A stretch of DNA of 64,000 nucleotides from Nocardia vermiculata NBRC 100427 (GCF_001613265.1 NZ_BDCA01000016.1:1-64000); one strand, 5' to 3'; positions 8,406 through 16,546 are shown, numbered from the stretch's first letter. The notes: generated by a model not told the origin, from the sequence alone. Made by a program: numbers and translations.

Positions 8406-9557
8406 GTGCTGCGCCCCGATCCGACGACCGATGACCGCTCGCGTCGTTCATCCCGTCTGCCCGCCGTGGTGATGGTCCTCGGCGCAGTGCTGTCGGCGTC
8501 CACCATGGTCGGCCGGATCGAAGCGGGTATCAGCGGATATGAACTGTCGATTGGCGTCATGGCCGGTGTCCTGGGGTTCGCGCTGCTGGTCGGCGTCGGC
8601 CGGTGGCCGCTGTGGTGTGGGCTGGCTCTGGGTGCGCTGGCCACGGTGGCCGGAACCGTGACGACGCCCGCGACCATGGCCATGGTGGTGGTTGCCCGCT
8701 GGGAGCGCCCGGCGATCGTCGGCTGGGTCGCGGCGGCCGGCGCTGCCGGGCATGCGGTGTACGGCCTGTGGCGGCCGCTGCCGGGGCTGTCCTACGGCTG
8801 GTGGCTGGTGCTGGATATATTGGTGTATGCCGCGCTGGTCGGGTGGGGTCTGCTGATCAAGGCTCGGCAGGAACTGATCGCCTCGCTGCAGGATCGGGCC
8901 CGGCGGGCCGAAGCGGAGCAGGGGCGCCGGGTGGCGGAGGCCCGCGCCGCCGAGCGCACCGCCCTGGCGCGGGAGATGCATGATGTTCTCGCGCACCGGC
9001 TTTCGCTGGTAGCCACCTATGCGGGTGCGCTGGAGTACCGGGAGGACGCGAAGCCGGCACAGGTCGCGAAGGCCGCCGGGGTGATCCGCGAGGGCGTGCA
9101 TCAGGCGCTCGGGGAACTCCGTGATGTGATCAACGTCCTGCGCGACGATGAGACGGCCGACCGGCCGCAGCCCGGCCTCGCCGAGGTGGCGGCGCTGGTC
9201 GCGGAATCGCGGTCGGCGGGCGTCGCGGTCGATGTCGACGACGAGGTAGCGGACAAGGCGTCCCTGCCCGCGGCGGTGGGCCGAACCGGCTACCGGATCG
9301 TCCAAGAAGGTTTGACCAACGCGCGAAAGCATGCGGCCGGACTGCCGGTATTCGTCGGCATCGGCGGCGCCCCGGGCGCGGGGTTGCAGATCGAGATCCG
9401 CAATCCGACCGGCCACGCTCCTGCGGAGGCTCCCGGGACCGGCACCGGGTTGGTTGGGCTGACCGAGCGGGTACGGCTCACCGGCGGCCGCCTCGACCAC
9501 GAATTCACGGCAGCGGGCGAATTTCGTGTGCATGCCTGGCTACCCTGGCCGACGTGA
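8406..9557 (+). CDS. sensor histidine kinase, HisKA_3/NarX-like
   Basis: This 383-residue kinase has four to five membrane helices in the first 150 residues and almost no extracytoplasmic domain, typical of intramembrane-sensing kinases. A coiled linker follows, then the phosphoacceptor box EMHDVLAHRLS with His192, and an ATPase domain with the N box (GLTNARKHA) and G box (GTGTGLVGL). GTG 8406 was chosen because it follows the -10-like TAGGCT at 8393; an in-frame upstream start gives no more family sequence. Its stop overlaps the GTG start of the response regulator (GTGA), so the two form one operon. Confidence 0.88.
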   Translation: MLRPDPTTDDRSRRSSRLPAVVMVLGAVLSASTMVGRIEAGISGYELSIGVMAGVLGFALLVGVGRWPLWCGLALGALATVAGTVTTPATMAMVVVARWERPAIVGWVAAAGAAGHAVYGLWRPLPGLSYGWWLVLDILVYAALVGWGLLIKARQELIASLQDRARRAEAEQGRRVAEARAAERTALAREMHDVLAHRLSLVATYAGALEYREDAKPAQVAKAAGVIREGVHQALGELRDVINVLRDDETADRPQPGLAEVAALVAESRSAGVAVDVDDEVADKASLPAAVGRTGYRIVQEGLTNARKHAAGLPVFVGIGGAPGAGLQIEIRNPTGHAPAEAPGTGTGLVGLTERVRLTGGRLDHEFTAAGEFRVHAWLPWPT

Positions 9558-10210
9558 GCAAAGAGGTCCGGGTCCTCATAGCCGACGACGACGCGCTCGT
9601 TCGGACGGGATTGACGATCATGCTGGATGGCGCGGGCGATATCGCCGTTGTCGGCGAGGCCGCCGACGGCGATGCTGCGCTGGAAGCGGTTGCGGCACAT
9701 GCGCCCGACGTGGTGCTGATGGATATCCAGATGCCGAAGATGGACGGTGTCACCGCCACCGGAAGGCTGCGCGCACGCAGCGCGGCGCCGCCCGCGGTCA
9801 TCGTGCTGACCACGTTCGACACCGACGAGAACATCCTGCGGGCGTTGCACGCCGGCGCGGACGGCTTCCTGCTCAAGGACACCCCGCCCGCGGAGATCGT
9901 GGCGGCCATCCAGCGGGTGGCCAGCGGGGATCCGATTTTGTCCCCGCAGGTCACCCGCAAACTGATGAACAAAGTGACCGCCGATGCCGGCAGCTATGAG
10001 CGAGCCCGGACCGCGTTCGCGAAGCTCAGCGAACGTGAACTGGAGGTGGCGCTGGCCATCGCTTCCGGCAAGCCCAACGCCGAGATCGCCACCGAGCTCT
10101 ATATGAGCGTGCCCACCGTCAAAGCGCACGTCTCACACATCCTGACCAAACTCGCGCTGGACAACCGCACCCAGATCGCCCTCGCCGCACACGACGCCGG
10201 ACTGGCCTGA
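9554..10210 (+). CDS. response regulator, NarL/LuxR family
   Basis: This 218-residue regulator has a receiver domain with acidic residues 11-13 (ADDD), phosphoacceptor Asp57 (VLMDIQMP) and Lys near residue 108 (LLKDTPP). A LuxR-type helix-turn-helix follows (LSERELEVALAIASGKPNAE, then YMSVPTVKAHVSHILTKL). It is translated from a GTG overlapping the kinase stop. The three ACCAAAGTCG copies around this operon are the best candidates for its binding sites. Confidence 0.9.
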   Translation: MSKEVRVLIADDDALVRTGLTIMLDGAGDIAVVGEAADGDAALEAVAAHAPDVVLMDIQMPKMDGVTATGRLRARSAAPPAVIVLTTFDTDENILRALHAGADGFLLKDTPPAEIVAAIQRVASGDPILSPQVTRKLMNKVTADAGSYERARTAFAKLSERELEVALAIASGKPNAEIATELYMSVPTVKAHVSHILTKLALDNRTQIALAAHDAGLA

Positions 10211-10254
10211 CGAGAAGTCCGGACCGCGCACATCCGTCGGTAGGGCCGTGCTGA

Positions 10255-10264
10255 ACCAAAGTCG
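10255..10264. promoter_or_regulatory. ACCAAAGTCG motif, copy 3
   Basis: The 10-mer ACCAAAGTCG shared by the other two copies sits 45 bases after the response regulator stop and 60 bases before the GPP34-family start. No clear mirrored half-site accompanies it, so it may be a weaker site than copy 1. Confidence 0.4.
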
Positions 10265-10323
10265 GGGCCTGGGTCGACCTTGTGCGGAAGCGAACGGGCG
10301 GCATGAGTTTCCACGATGTATGC

Positions 10324-10974
10324 ATGACGGAATCATTGCCCGCGAAGGCCTATCTGCTCGCATACCGGACCGATCGCCGAAGGGTCCGCGATCGCCACCT
10401 TCTCGGATACCTCGTCCGCGCTGCCGCATTGGCGGACCTGCTGCTGCGTGGTCACATCGTCGATGTGGGCGGCGCCGCTCGCGTAACCGGAGCCGGTGGC
10501 GCCACCGGTGATCCCGTGCTCGACGACACGCTGACCATGATTCGCGCCAGCCGGCCACGCCAATGGCGGCACTGGATCCGCAAAGGCCACCTCGAGGCGT
10601 TGCGGCTGGTGCAGGCTCAGCTGGTCGACGCGGGTGTGCTCGTACCCGAGCCCGGACGAGCGATGGGTGTGTTGCCGGTTCATCGCACGGTAGTCCGGAA
10701 CCGGACGCACCGGCTGAGCTTGTGTTCGGCGGTCGACGGCGCTCTGCGCGTGCCGGGTGACACCGCCGCGATCGCGCCCGCGGATGCGGTCCTCACCGCG
10801 CTGATTGCGGCGGCCAAGCTTCACCACGTGGTGTCTCGCGAGGCCCGGCACCACCACCGGTCGCGCCTCGACACGCTGGCATCGAGTGCGCTACCGGTCG
10901 TGCGAGCACTGCAGGTGACAGTGCGCAGACAGCGCACGGCGCGTGTCGTCGCCATTGCCGGGCCACACCAATGA
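10324..10974 (+). CDS. GPP34 (Golgi phosphoprotein 3) family protein
   Basis: This 216-residue protein has the layout of actinobacterial GPP34-domain proteins: MTESLPAKAYLLAYRTD start, RDRHLLGYLVRAAALADLLL helix, then a helical body with HRLSLCSAVDGALR and a C-terminal Leu/Val-rich helix with many basic residues. The eukaryotic relative GOLPH3 binds phosphoinositides and glycosyltransferases; the bacterial role is unknown. I chose ATG 10324 over ATG 10303 because the family opening begins at MTES. It lies downstream of the two-component operon with motif copy 3 in its promoter region, which suggests regulation by that system. Confidence 0.72.
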   Translation: MTESLPAKAYLLAYRTDRRRVRDRHLLGYLVRAAALADLLLRGHIVDVGGAARVTGAGGATGDPVLDDTLTMIRASRPRQWRHWIRKGHLEALRLVQAQLVDAGVLVPEPGRAMGVLPVHRTVVRNRTHRLSLCSAVDGALRVPGDTAAIAPADAVLTALIAAAKLHHVVSREARHHHRSRLDTLASSALPVVRALQVTVRRQRTARVVAIAGPHQ

Positions 10975-11086
10975 CGAAGTACCACCGCGGCATTCGCCTC
11001 CGGGATGTGGTACCCGGCCGATGCGGCCCGGCGTCGAACGATAGGAACTCGGCCGTGAGCCGCGGCGTGAGCAGGGATGGTCTGAC

Positions 11087-12739
11087 ATGAAAACGAAACT
11101 ATGGCGCACGCTTTCGGCGCTGCTGGTCTCGACGACAGTGCTTGCCGTAACTGCTTGTGGCGCAGACGCCTCGCCCGGAGACGCCACGGGCGATGGTGGT
11201 AGCCGACCAGCCCCGGGCCGGGGCGGTAGCGCGGTGGTGCGGACCGAGGGCGGCCTCGTGCGCGGGTCCGTCACCGATATCGCGCGTGTATTCCGGGGGA
11301 TCCCCTACGCGGCACCGCCGGTCGGCCCCCTGCGTTGGCAGGACCCGAAGCCCGCCGCGGCATGGAACGGCGAGCGCGACGCGACGAAGCCGCCGCCCGC
11401 ATGCGCGCAGAATCCGGGCGCGGTGCCCGGGGGCAGTACCGCCGAGGACTGCCTCTACCTGAATGTGACCGTGCCGTCCGGGAAAACCACCGGCCCGAAA
11501 CCCGTCGTCGTGTGGATACACGGTGGCGCCTTCGTCAACGGCACAGGTAGCAGTCTCGACCCGGCACGGATCGCACAGCGCGGCGACGTCGTCGTGGTGA
11601 CAATCAACTACCGGCTCGGCATGCTGGGCTACTACGGGTTGCCCGGGCTGCCCGGCTCCGGCACATTCGGGCTGAGTGACCAGCAGGCCGCGCTGTCGTG
11701 GGTGCAGCGCAATATCGGTGCCTTCCAGGGGGATCCGGGCAATGTGACGCTTGCGGGGGAGTCCTCCGGTGCGATGAGCAGCTGCGCCCAGCTCACCTCG
11801 CCCGGCGCAGCCGGGCTGTTCCAGAAGGCGGTGCTGCAGAGCGGAGCCTGCAATGTCAGCTGGCTCGACAACTTCGACGAGCGGCACAAGAAGGCCGGCG
11901 CGGTCTTCCGGCCGCGCAGCGAGATCGAGGAGCGGGGGAGGAAGACCGCGACCGAGCTCGGCTGCGGCGGTCGCGACCCGGCAGCGGTCATCGACTGCAT
12001 GCGCGGGCTTCCGGTAGACAAGCTGATGCCCGTGCTCGGCGGCTTCGTCAACCCCGCCTTCGACACGCCGGTCCTTCCGGTCGACCCGATCGACGCGTTG
12101 GATAAAGGGCAGTTCATGCGGGTCCCGATCATTTCCGGGAACACCCGCAACGAGGCCACCCTCAACGCGGTCTACTACGACTACCCGGAACCGGTGACGG
12201 ACCGGACCTACGACGAGGTCCTCACCGAGACCTTCGGCCCCGACCGCGCGAAGGTCGACGCCGAATATCCGCGCTCGGCATACGGTTCGGCGGCAGAGGC
12301 GTTCGCCGCGGTCATCACCGACCGCAAATGGGCCTGCACCCAGTACGATTCATCGCGCAAGCTGGCCCGGTACACTCCGGTGCACCAGTTCGAATTCGCC
12401 GACCCGAAGCCGCCGTCGCTGCTCCCGGAACCGACGAAGATGCCGATGGGCGCCTACCACTCGTCGGATGTGTTGTCGCTGTTCGATATCGCCGGCCTTT
12501 CAGTGCATTTCACTCCCGAGCAGCAGCAACTGTCCGATCGGATCATCGATTATTGGACGAGTTTCGCCAGAACCGGTGATCCGAACGGTCCTGGGCGGCC
12601 GGACTGGCCGACGTTCCGGGCCGACGTGAACCCGCCCTACACCCAGGCCCTCGCCCCCGGTGCGAGCGGTGTGGCGCGAGTCGATCTCGCCGCCGAACAT
12701 CACTGCGGTTTCTGGGCCGGCATGAGCCGCGGGGGCTGA
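11087..12739 (+). CDS. type B carboxylesterase lipoprotein
   Basis: This 550-residue hydrolase belongs to the carboxylesterase/para-nitrobenzyl esterase family. A lipobox VTAC puts the acylated Cys at residue 24, so it is exported and membrane-anchored. The oxyanion-hole motif HGGAF is at 145-149, the nucleophile elbow GESSG at 224-228 (Ser226), the acid region is NTRNEATLN and the histidine region GAYHSSDV. All catalytic features look intact, unlike the paralogue at 20294-21843. Its stop overlaps the ATG of the rhomboid-like gene (TGATG), so the two are co-translated. Confidence 0.9.
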   Translation: MKTKLWRTLSALLVSTTVLAVTACGADASPGDATGDGGSRPAPGRGGSAVVRTEGGLVRGSVTDIARVFRGIPYAAPPVGPLRWQDPKPAAAWNGERDATKPPPACAQNPGAVPGGSTAEDCLYLNVTVPSGKTTGPKPVVVWIHGGAFVNGTGSSLDPARIAQRGDVVVVTINYRLGMLGYYGLPGLPGSGTFGLSDQQAALSWVQRNIGAFQGDPGNVTLAGESSGAMSSCAQLTSPGAAGLFQKAVLQSGACNVSWLDNFDERHKKAGAVFRPRSEIEERGRKTATELGCGGRDPAAVIDCMRGLPVDKLMPVLGGFVNPAFDTPVLPVDPIDALDKGQFMRVPIISGNTRNEATLNAVYYDYPEPVTDRTYDEVLTETFGPDRAKVDAEYPRSAYGSAAEAFAAVITDRKWACTQYDSSRKLARYTPVHQFEFADPKPPSLLPEPTKMPMGAYHSSDVLSLFDIAGLSVHFTPEQQQLSDRIIDYWTSFARTGDPNGPGRPDWPTFRADVNPPYTQALAPGASGVARVDLAAEHHCGFWAGMSRGG

Positions 12740-13380
12740 TGACGATGCTGGAAAGTCAGCTGTACGCGGCGGTCTATCTGTGCGCGTGGACGGTTCTGGC
12801 GTGCGTACCGGCCCGGCGTCCACGGTGGCGGGTCCCCGTGTGGGGTGCGGCGTTGTTCACCGTCGTCAGCGCCGGGTGGGTCGCCCAACTCCTCGAGCCC
12901 GGATTACTGACACGGGCCGAGCGCAGCGCCATGCTCATCCGGCAGGGCGAGGTGTGGCGGCTGGCCACATCGGTGGTGGTGCAATACGGCGGCTGGTGGG
13001 GGGCGGGTTTCAACTTGGCAACCCTGGCCGGCAGCGTCGTCTTCACGGCGCGAGTACTCGAATGGCGCTGGGGCATAGTGTTGTTCGTCGTGGGCGGGAT
13101 TGCCTGCAACTGTGTCCTCGTCGGTGTGGGCGGGCCGGACGACGCGGGGAGCTCCCTGGCGACAATGACCCTGGCAGTGGCCGGGGCAACGGCAACCCGG
13201 GCGGCACCACGGGCCGTGTCGCTGCCCCTCCGTATCGGATTCGCCGTGATCGCGGTGACCCTGTTGATCATCGGCGATCAGCACGCAATCGCGGTGACGC
13301 TCGGCCTGGGAGTCGGACTCGCTCTGCGCTCAACACAGATTGCGGAATTCCGGGGCACGATTACCAGCTGTGGGTCATGA
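12739..13380 (+). CDS. rhomboid-like integral membrane protein
   Basis: This 213-residue protein has about six membrane helices. EVWRLATSVV at residues 71-80, followed by a Trp/Gly-rich hydrophobic stretch with FNLATLAG, matches the rhomboid motif for L1 and helix 2. A Gly-Ser-Ser at 137-139 opens a small-residue helix, and His182 (DQHAIAVTLGLGVGLAL) sits where the catalytic His of the last rhomboid helix is expected. The canonical GxSG is not perfect, so it may be an inactive relative. Coupling to an exported esterase lipoprotein is unusual. Confidence 0.6.
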   Translation: MTMLESQLYAAVYLCAWTVLACVPARRPRWRVPVWGAALFTVVSAGWVAQLLEPGLLTRAERSAMLIRQGEVWRLATSVVVQYGGWWGAGFNLATLAGSVVFTARVLEWRWGIVLFVVGGIACNCVLVGVGGPDDAGSSLATMTLAVAGATATRAAPRAVSLPLRIGFAVIAVTLLIIGDQHAIAVTLGLGVGLALRSTQIAEFRGTITSCGS

Positions 13381-13585
13381 CCAGTGTTCCGCGCCTGAAA
13401 TACATTGCAGATATCGGGCGAGGGAGTCGAGGATCTCCTCGGCGGTCTTGCGCCAGACGAACGGGCGCGGGGTGGTGTTCCATTGGGTCGATCCAGGTGC
13501 GGAGGTCTTTCTCCAGTGCCGCAACGCTTTTGTGGACACTGCAGCGCAGGAGTTGCTGGGTGAGGAGCCCGAACCAGCGTTAGAC
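13375..13585 (-). pseudogene. IS630-family transposase, C-terminal remnant
   Basis: On the minus strand the C-terminus of an IS630-type transposase is readable in pieces: RWFGLLTQQLLR and SVAALEKDLRTWID, then, after a one-base frameshift near 13483, WNTTPRPFVWRKTAEEILDS and LARYLQCISG before the stop at 13375-13377. The codon before RWF is TAA, where the family has Glu (VERWF), so there is also a nonsense mutation. Homology stops just beyond 13585. Neither the N-terminal catalytic part nor inverted repeats are visible. The remnant abuts and slightly overlaps the rhomboid-like gene end. Confidence 0.8.
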
Positions 13586-13743
13586 CTTCCGGACCGTCAC
13601 TGATCGACAGGTCGACATCTGTTTCTGCCAGCCGGATACCGGTCACCAGCTCTTTGGCTCCGTCGAAGGATGCTGGGGTGCGAGCGCCTGTAGGTGCAGC
13701 GCGCCCAAGCGCCGCGCCGAGCCGGCTTTGCGGGCGCCGCCGA

Positions 13744-14073
13744 TCAGAGTGGCAGCGGTGCTACCGCCCGCCATGCCTTTCTGGCACGTGAACGGGCTCG
13801 CGGAGCGGCATATCCGATGCGCCGGCGTGCCTCGGAGGCGCTGATTCGCAGTAGATCACTCAACAGCTCCGCGGTGTCGCGGTAGCCGGTGTCGACGGCG
13901 AGGCCACGACGCTCGGCCTCCGCGACGGCCCCGGCCATGGCTGCACCCAGCTGGTGTCGGCGGCGTTCGGTTTCGACGAGGGTGCGTAGCAAGTCGACAT
14001 CGGCCAGTTCCGACCAGCTTCGTGCCGGAGCATTCGGTGCCAGTGCAGTCGAATGTGTGTTCACACGAGCCAC
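13744..14073 (-). pseudogene. 13E12/DUF222 HNH-endonuclease family protein, N-terminal fragment
   Basis: The 109-residue frame carries the start of the REP13E12/DUF222 family (ADVDLLRTLVETERRR, GAVAEAERRGLA, then LLSDLLRISASEARRRIG), which is normally 400-500 residues and ends in an HNH nuclease. Here it stops after the first helical region, and the DNA beyond lies between it and an IS630 remnant. A perfect LexA box starts 13 bases upstream of the ATG, as known for 13E12 genes of M. tuberculosis. I interpret it as a decayed SOS-regulated gene whose promoter survives. Confidence 0.75.
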
Positions 14074-14085
14074 TCTATCCCATTG

Positions 14086-14101
14086 TCGAACGTTTGTTCG
14101 A
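14086..14101. promoter_or_regulatory. LexA (SOS) box, perfect
   Basis: TCGAACGTTTGTTCGA is a perfect match to the mycobacterial/actinobacterial SOS box TCGAAC-N4-GTTCGA. It lies 13 bases upstream of the 13E12-family fragment start at 14073 (minus strand). LexA binding to boxes of this sequence upstream of 13E12 genes is established for M. tuberculosis. Confidence 0.9.
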
Positions 14102-14156
14102 TAGATCTGGATGTGTCGCTACCCCCGGCTGCCGCGCTGCAGGTCAGTCCCCGGAA

Positions 14157-14444
14157 TCAGGACGCCTCGGGCGCTGCGGATTGTTCCGGTGCGGCTGCGG
14201 TATTCCAGACGACCTCCGGTGAACCGGTCAGCGGAGCGGTGTCGAAGCAGCGCACCTCGTAGGTGCGTTCGGCGAACTTCCGCCCGTCCGCGGTACGCCG
14301 GTAGCGGCCGTGGAAAAGCGCGTAGGTGAATACCGACCGGCCGTCGTTCAACCGTCCGAGCTCGCAGATGTAGGCCCGGCCGGTCGCGGTGTCACCATCC
14401 AGCTCGACCGACCCCGCATGTGTGGTCCGGACGAAGTACTCCCA
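14157..14444 (-). pseudogene. SnoaL/NTF2-like protein, C-terminal fragment
   Basis: An open minus-strand frame of about 95 codons reads WEYFVRTTHAGSVELDGDTA, then GRAYICELGRL, NDGRSVFTYALFHGRYRRT and KFAERTYEVRCFD. This is the second half of a SnoaL-like domain of the kind found in actinobacterial nuclear-transport-factor-2 proteins. An in-frame TAG (14445-14447) sits where the protein should continue, and the neighbouring LysR fragment starts a few bases beyond, so the N-terminal half is gone. An internal ATG at 14351 would give 64 residues but not a complete domain. Confidence 0.65.
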
Positions 14445-14457
14445 CTATTGCGGCGCG

Positions 14458-15132
14458 TCAGTCCGGTAACCAGTGCAGCTCATGTGCCAGGGCTTTGGCG
14501 ATGGTGCGGACACGGCGATGCAGCGGTGACTGCACGTGCGGGAGGACCAGATGGATGGTCAAGGTGGGTGCGCCCCGCAGCGGTCGCCACGTGAGACCGG
14601 CCGGTTGTGTCGTCACCGCGACTTCACCGGCCGGAGCAAGGGTGAGTCCGTCGCGTAGATCGCGCTGAGATATATCGAAAGATACTGCGGGCGTGTGGAA
14701 CCGGGGTTTCGGCTGGGTGTCACGGAACAGTTCGGACAGCTGGTCGTGGATCACGGGGGTGGCTGTACGGTCGGGGAGTCGCAGCGGATACGAGGCCGCA
14801 TCGGCGATCTCGATCTCGGGGTGTTCGGCCAGTGGATGGTGCTGTGCCAGTTGGACCCCGATGCGCTCGCGCCGCAGCAGGAACCGGCGCACGCCACGAC
14901 CCGGCTGTTCACCGCGGGTGATTCCCGCATCGATGCGGCCGTCGGCGACCGCGGGGGAGATCTCCGGTGTCGCCATCGGGACCGCGCCGACCTCGAGTCC
15001 AGGGCTGCTGCAAATGAGCCTGTCCACCAGGGCCGGTGCCGTCTCGGCCCCTGTGCTGAGGCTGTATCCGATGCGCAGCGTGCCCAGTTCACCGGCCCCT
15101 GCATTCCGTGCGGTGTCCCATGCGCGGTCCAC
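14458..15132 (-). pseudogene. LysR-type regulator lacking its DNA-binding domain
   Basis: The 224-residue frame is a LysR substrate-binding domain: the linker-to-domain transition GELGTLRIGYS starts at residue 14, with both lobes through a C-terminal HRRVRTIAKAL helix. Full LysR regulators are about 300 residues with an N-terminal winged helix of about 65. None is readable upstream, where the EthD gene and its promoter lie on the other strand. It could persist as a ligand-binding protein, but loss of the HTH in a zone of fragments argues for a pseudogene. Confidence 0.65.
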
Positions 15133-15189
15133 CGACCGAGGTTCCGGCCATCACACTCACCCACATCCCTGATCTGGACGGAGGTCGTC

Positions 15190-15501
15190 ATGCATAAGAC
15201 GGTGGTCCTGTATCCCAAGCCTGCCGACCCTGACCACTTCCGTGACTACTACGTGAACAACCACCTTCCGCTGGTCAGGAAATGGCCCGGCGTGCTTGCG
15301 TGGCGCTACAGCTTCGACGTCGCGGCGACGAACGGGGAGGCGCCGTACTTCGCCATCTTCGAAGCCGACTTCGCTGACGCCGCCGCCCTGGCTGCGGCGC
15401 GGTCGTCGCCGCAAGGCCGGCGGCTGGCCGCCGACGTCGTCAACTACGCCACCGGCGGTGTGGTCGTCATCGACTATCCGGTGCAGGACGGCCCCGGGTG
15501 A
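15190..15501 (+). CDS. EthD family protein
   Basis: This 103-residue protein has the EthD/dimeric alpha-beta barrel pattern: VVLYPKPADPDHFRDYYVNN with conserved Pro, Phe and His around residues 8-24, a central GVLAWRYSF strand and a final VVIDYPVQ strand. Family members include EthD of the ethyl tert-butyl ether pathway and small oxygenases that act on quinones. ATG 15190 follows a GGAGGT ribosome site. It is divergent from the HTH-less LysR frame, the usual arrangement for a LysR and its target, so it may be the surviving target of a lost regulator. Confidence 0.75.
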   Translation: MHKTVVLYPKPADPDHFRDYYVNNHLPLVRKWPGVLAWRYSFDVAATNGEAPYFAIFEADFADAAALAAARSSPQGRRLAADVVNYATGGVVVIDYPVQDGPG

Positions 15502-15532
15502 GGGTGTAGCCCCTGACATCCGCACATATGTG

Positions 15533-15811
15533 TCAGATCGTCCCGGATGAGATCGCGGCCAGGATCAGTGCTGCTGCGCTGTGCGGGGAAGTGGTGCTCG
15601 TATCGATCCGAAGGTCTGCGTCATCCCAGACTTCGTATTCGCGAGTCTGGATCGCTCGCCAGTCGGGAAGCTTCAACCCTGCGACATCCACGACTCGATT
15701 CTCTGCCCGGTCGCGGTGAGTCTTTGGATCGCTGCAGTACAGCTCGGCTTCGAGTAAGGCCGCCCCATGCGCTTCGGCCAGAGGAGGACGAGCGTCGGAC
15801 GGGGCATCACG
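15533..15811 (-). pseudogene. P-loop kinase (AAA_33-like), C-terminal remnant
   Basis: An open minus-strand frame without a start codon runs from an in-frame TGA (15812-15814) to a TGA at 15533. It reads EAELYCSDPKTHRDRAENR, then VVDVAGLKLPDWRAIQTREY and EVWDDADLRIDTSTTS. This resembles the C-terminal third of small AAA/P-loop kinases, where an Arg-rich lid is followed by a REYEPWD motif. The Walker A part is absent. With the neighbouring fragments it marks a degenerate zone. Confidence 0.55.
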
Positions 15812-15913
15812 TCAGGATAGTGAGGTTGTCGCGGTCATAGGCCCAGCAGATGCCGAGGGGCCGAGCCTCGCAGAGAAGACCGTGCCGCTCTGCCGGCCTC
15901 GGGAGGGCCGGGG

Positions 15914-16498
15914 TCAGGCCACGCCGTGCATGCCGTGTTCCAGCAAGGCGAAGATCGCATCCAGGGCGGCGCGGGGATCGGGCTCGCCGCCGGCGAATTG
16001 AGGAATCTCGAGGACGTAGCGCGCGACGGCACGGGCGGTGATGTCCTCGGGGGGCCTGCCCAATTCGGCGGCGATCGCAGCAGCCAAGGGGGCCTCGCAC
16101 CGGATCCACAGTCGGCGCGAGTATTCGCGCAATGCGGGGGTGTTCATGATCAGCTCGGTGCGCCGGCGGATCTCCGGGCTCGGATCGGTGAGGAACAGCC
16201 CCCGCCCCAGCAGGAACTCGCGCAGCGCTGTCATCAGTGACTGTTCGGCCGGGCGCTGGGTGACCGCGGTCAGCAGGCTTTCGAGACGTTCGGCACCGTC
16301 GTCGAACATCATGGCTTCTTTGCCGTCGGGAACGTGGCGAAACATCGTCGGCACCGAGATGTCGACCGCGTCGGCGATTTCTTTCACGCTGACCTGGTCG
16401 TAGCCCTTCTCCAGAAACAGCTGCTCGGCGGCGTCCGCGAGGGCGCGGCGGGTCTGGGAGTTCTTCCGGGCGCGGCGTCCGAGTGGTTCAGCAGGCAT
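15914..16498 (-). CDS. TetR-family regulator of the divergent FAD monooxygenase
   Basis: This 194-residue protein has the TetR helix-turn-helix at residues 15-60 (RRALADAAEQLFLEKGYDQV, IADAVDISVPTMFRHV) and a helical ligand domain with the C-terminal pattern common in actinobacterial TetR proteins (LGRPPEDITARAVARYVLE). It is divergent from the monooxygenase at 16616. A near-perfect palindrome at 16523-16546 lies 25 bases upstream of its ATG. It probably represses both genes until an aromatic substrate or antibiotic binds. Confidence 0.88.
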   Translation of the reverse strand: MPAEPLGRRARKNSQTRRALADAAEQLFLEKGYDQVSVKEIADAVDISVPTMFRHVPDGKEAMMFDDGAERLESLLTAVTQRPAEQSLMTALREFLLGRGLFLTDPSPEIRRRTELIMNTPALREYSRRLWIRCEAPLAAAIAAELGRPPEDITARAVARYVLEIPQFAGGEPDPRAALDAIFALLEHGMHGVA

Positions 16499-16522
16499 GG
16501 ACCCAGGCTAGCAGAGAGCGAA

Positions 16523-16546
16523 AGTGAGTTAAATACGTAAGTCACT
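16523..16546. promoter_or_regulatory. probable TetR operator between regulator and monooxygenase
   Basis: AGTGAGTTA-N6-TAAGTCACT is an inverted repeat with 8 of 9 positions matching. It lies in the divergent intergenic region; the surrounding stretch 16523-16565 is markedly AT-richer than its neighbours, as expected of a promoter. Assignment to the TetR protein at 15914 is by position. Confidence 0.65.
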
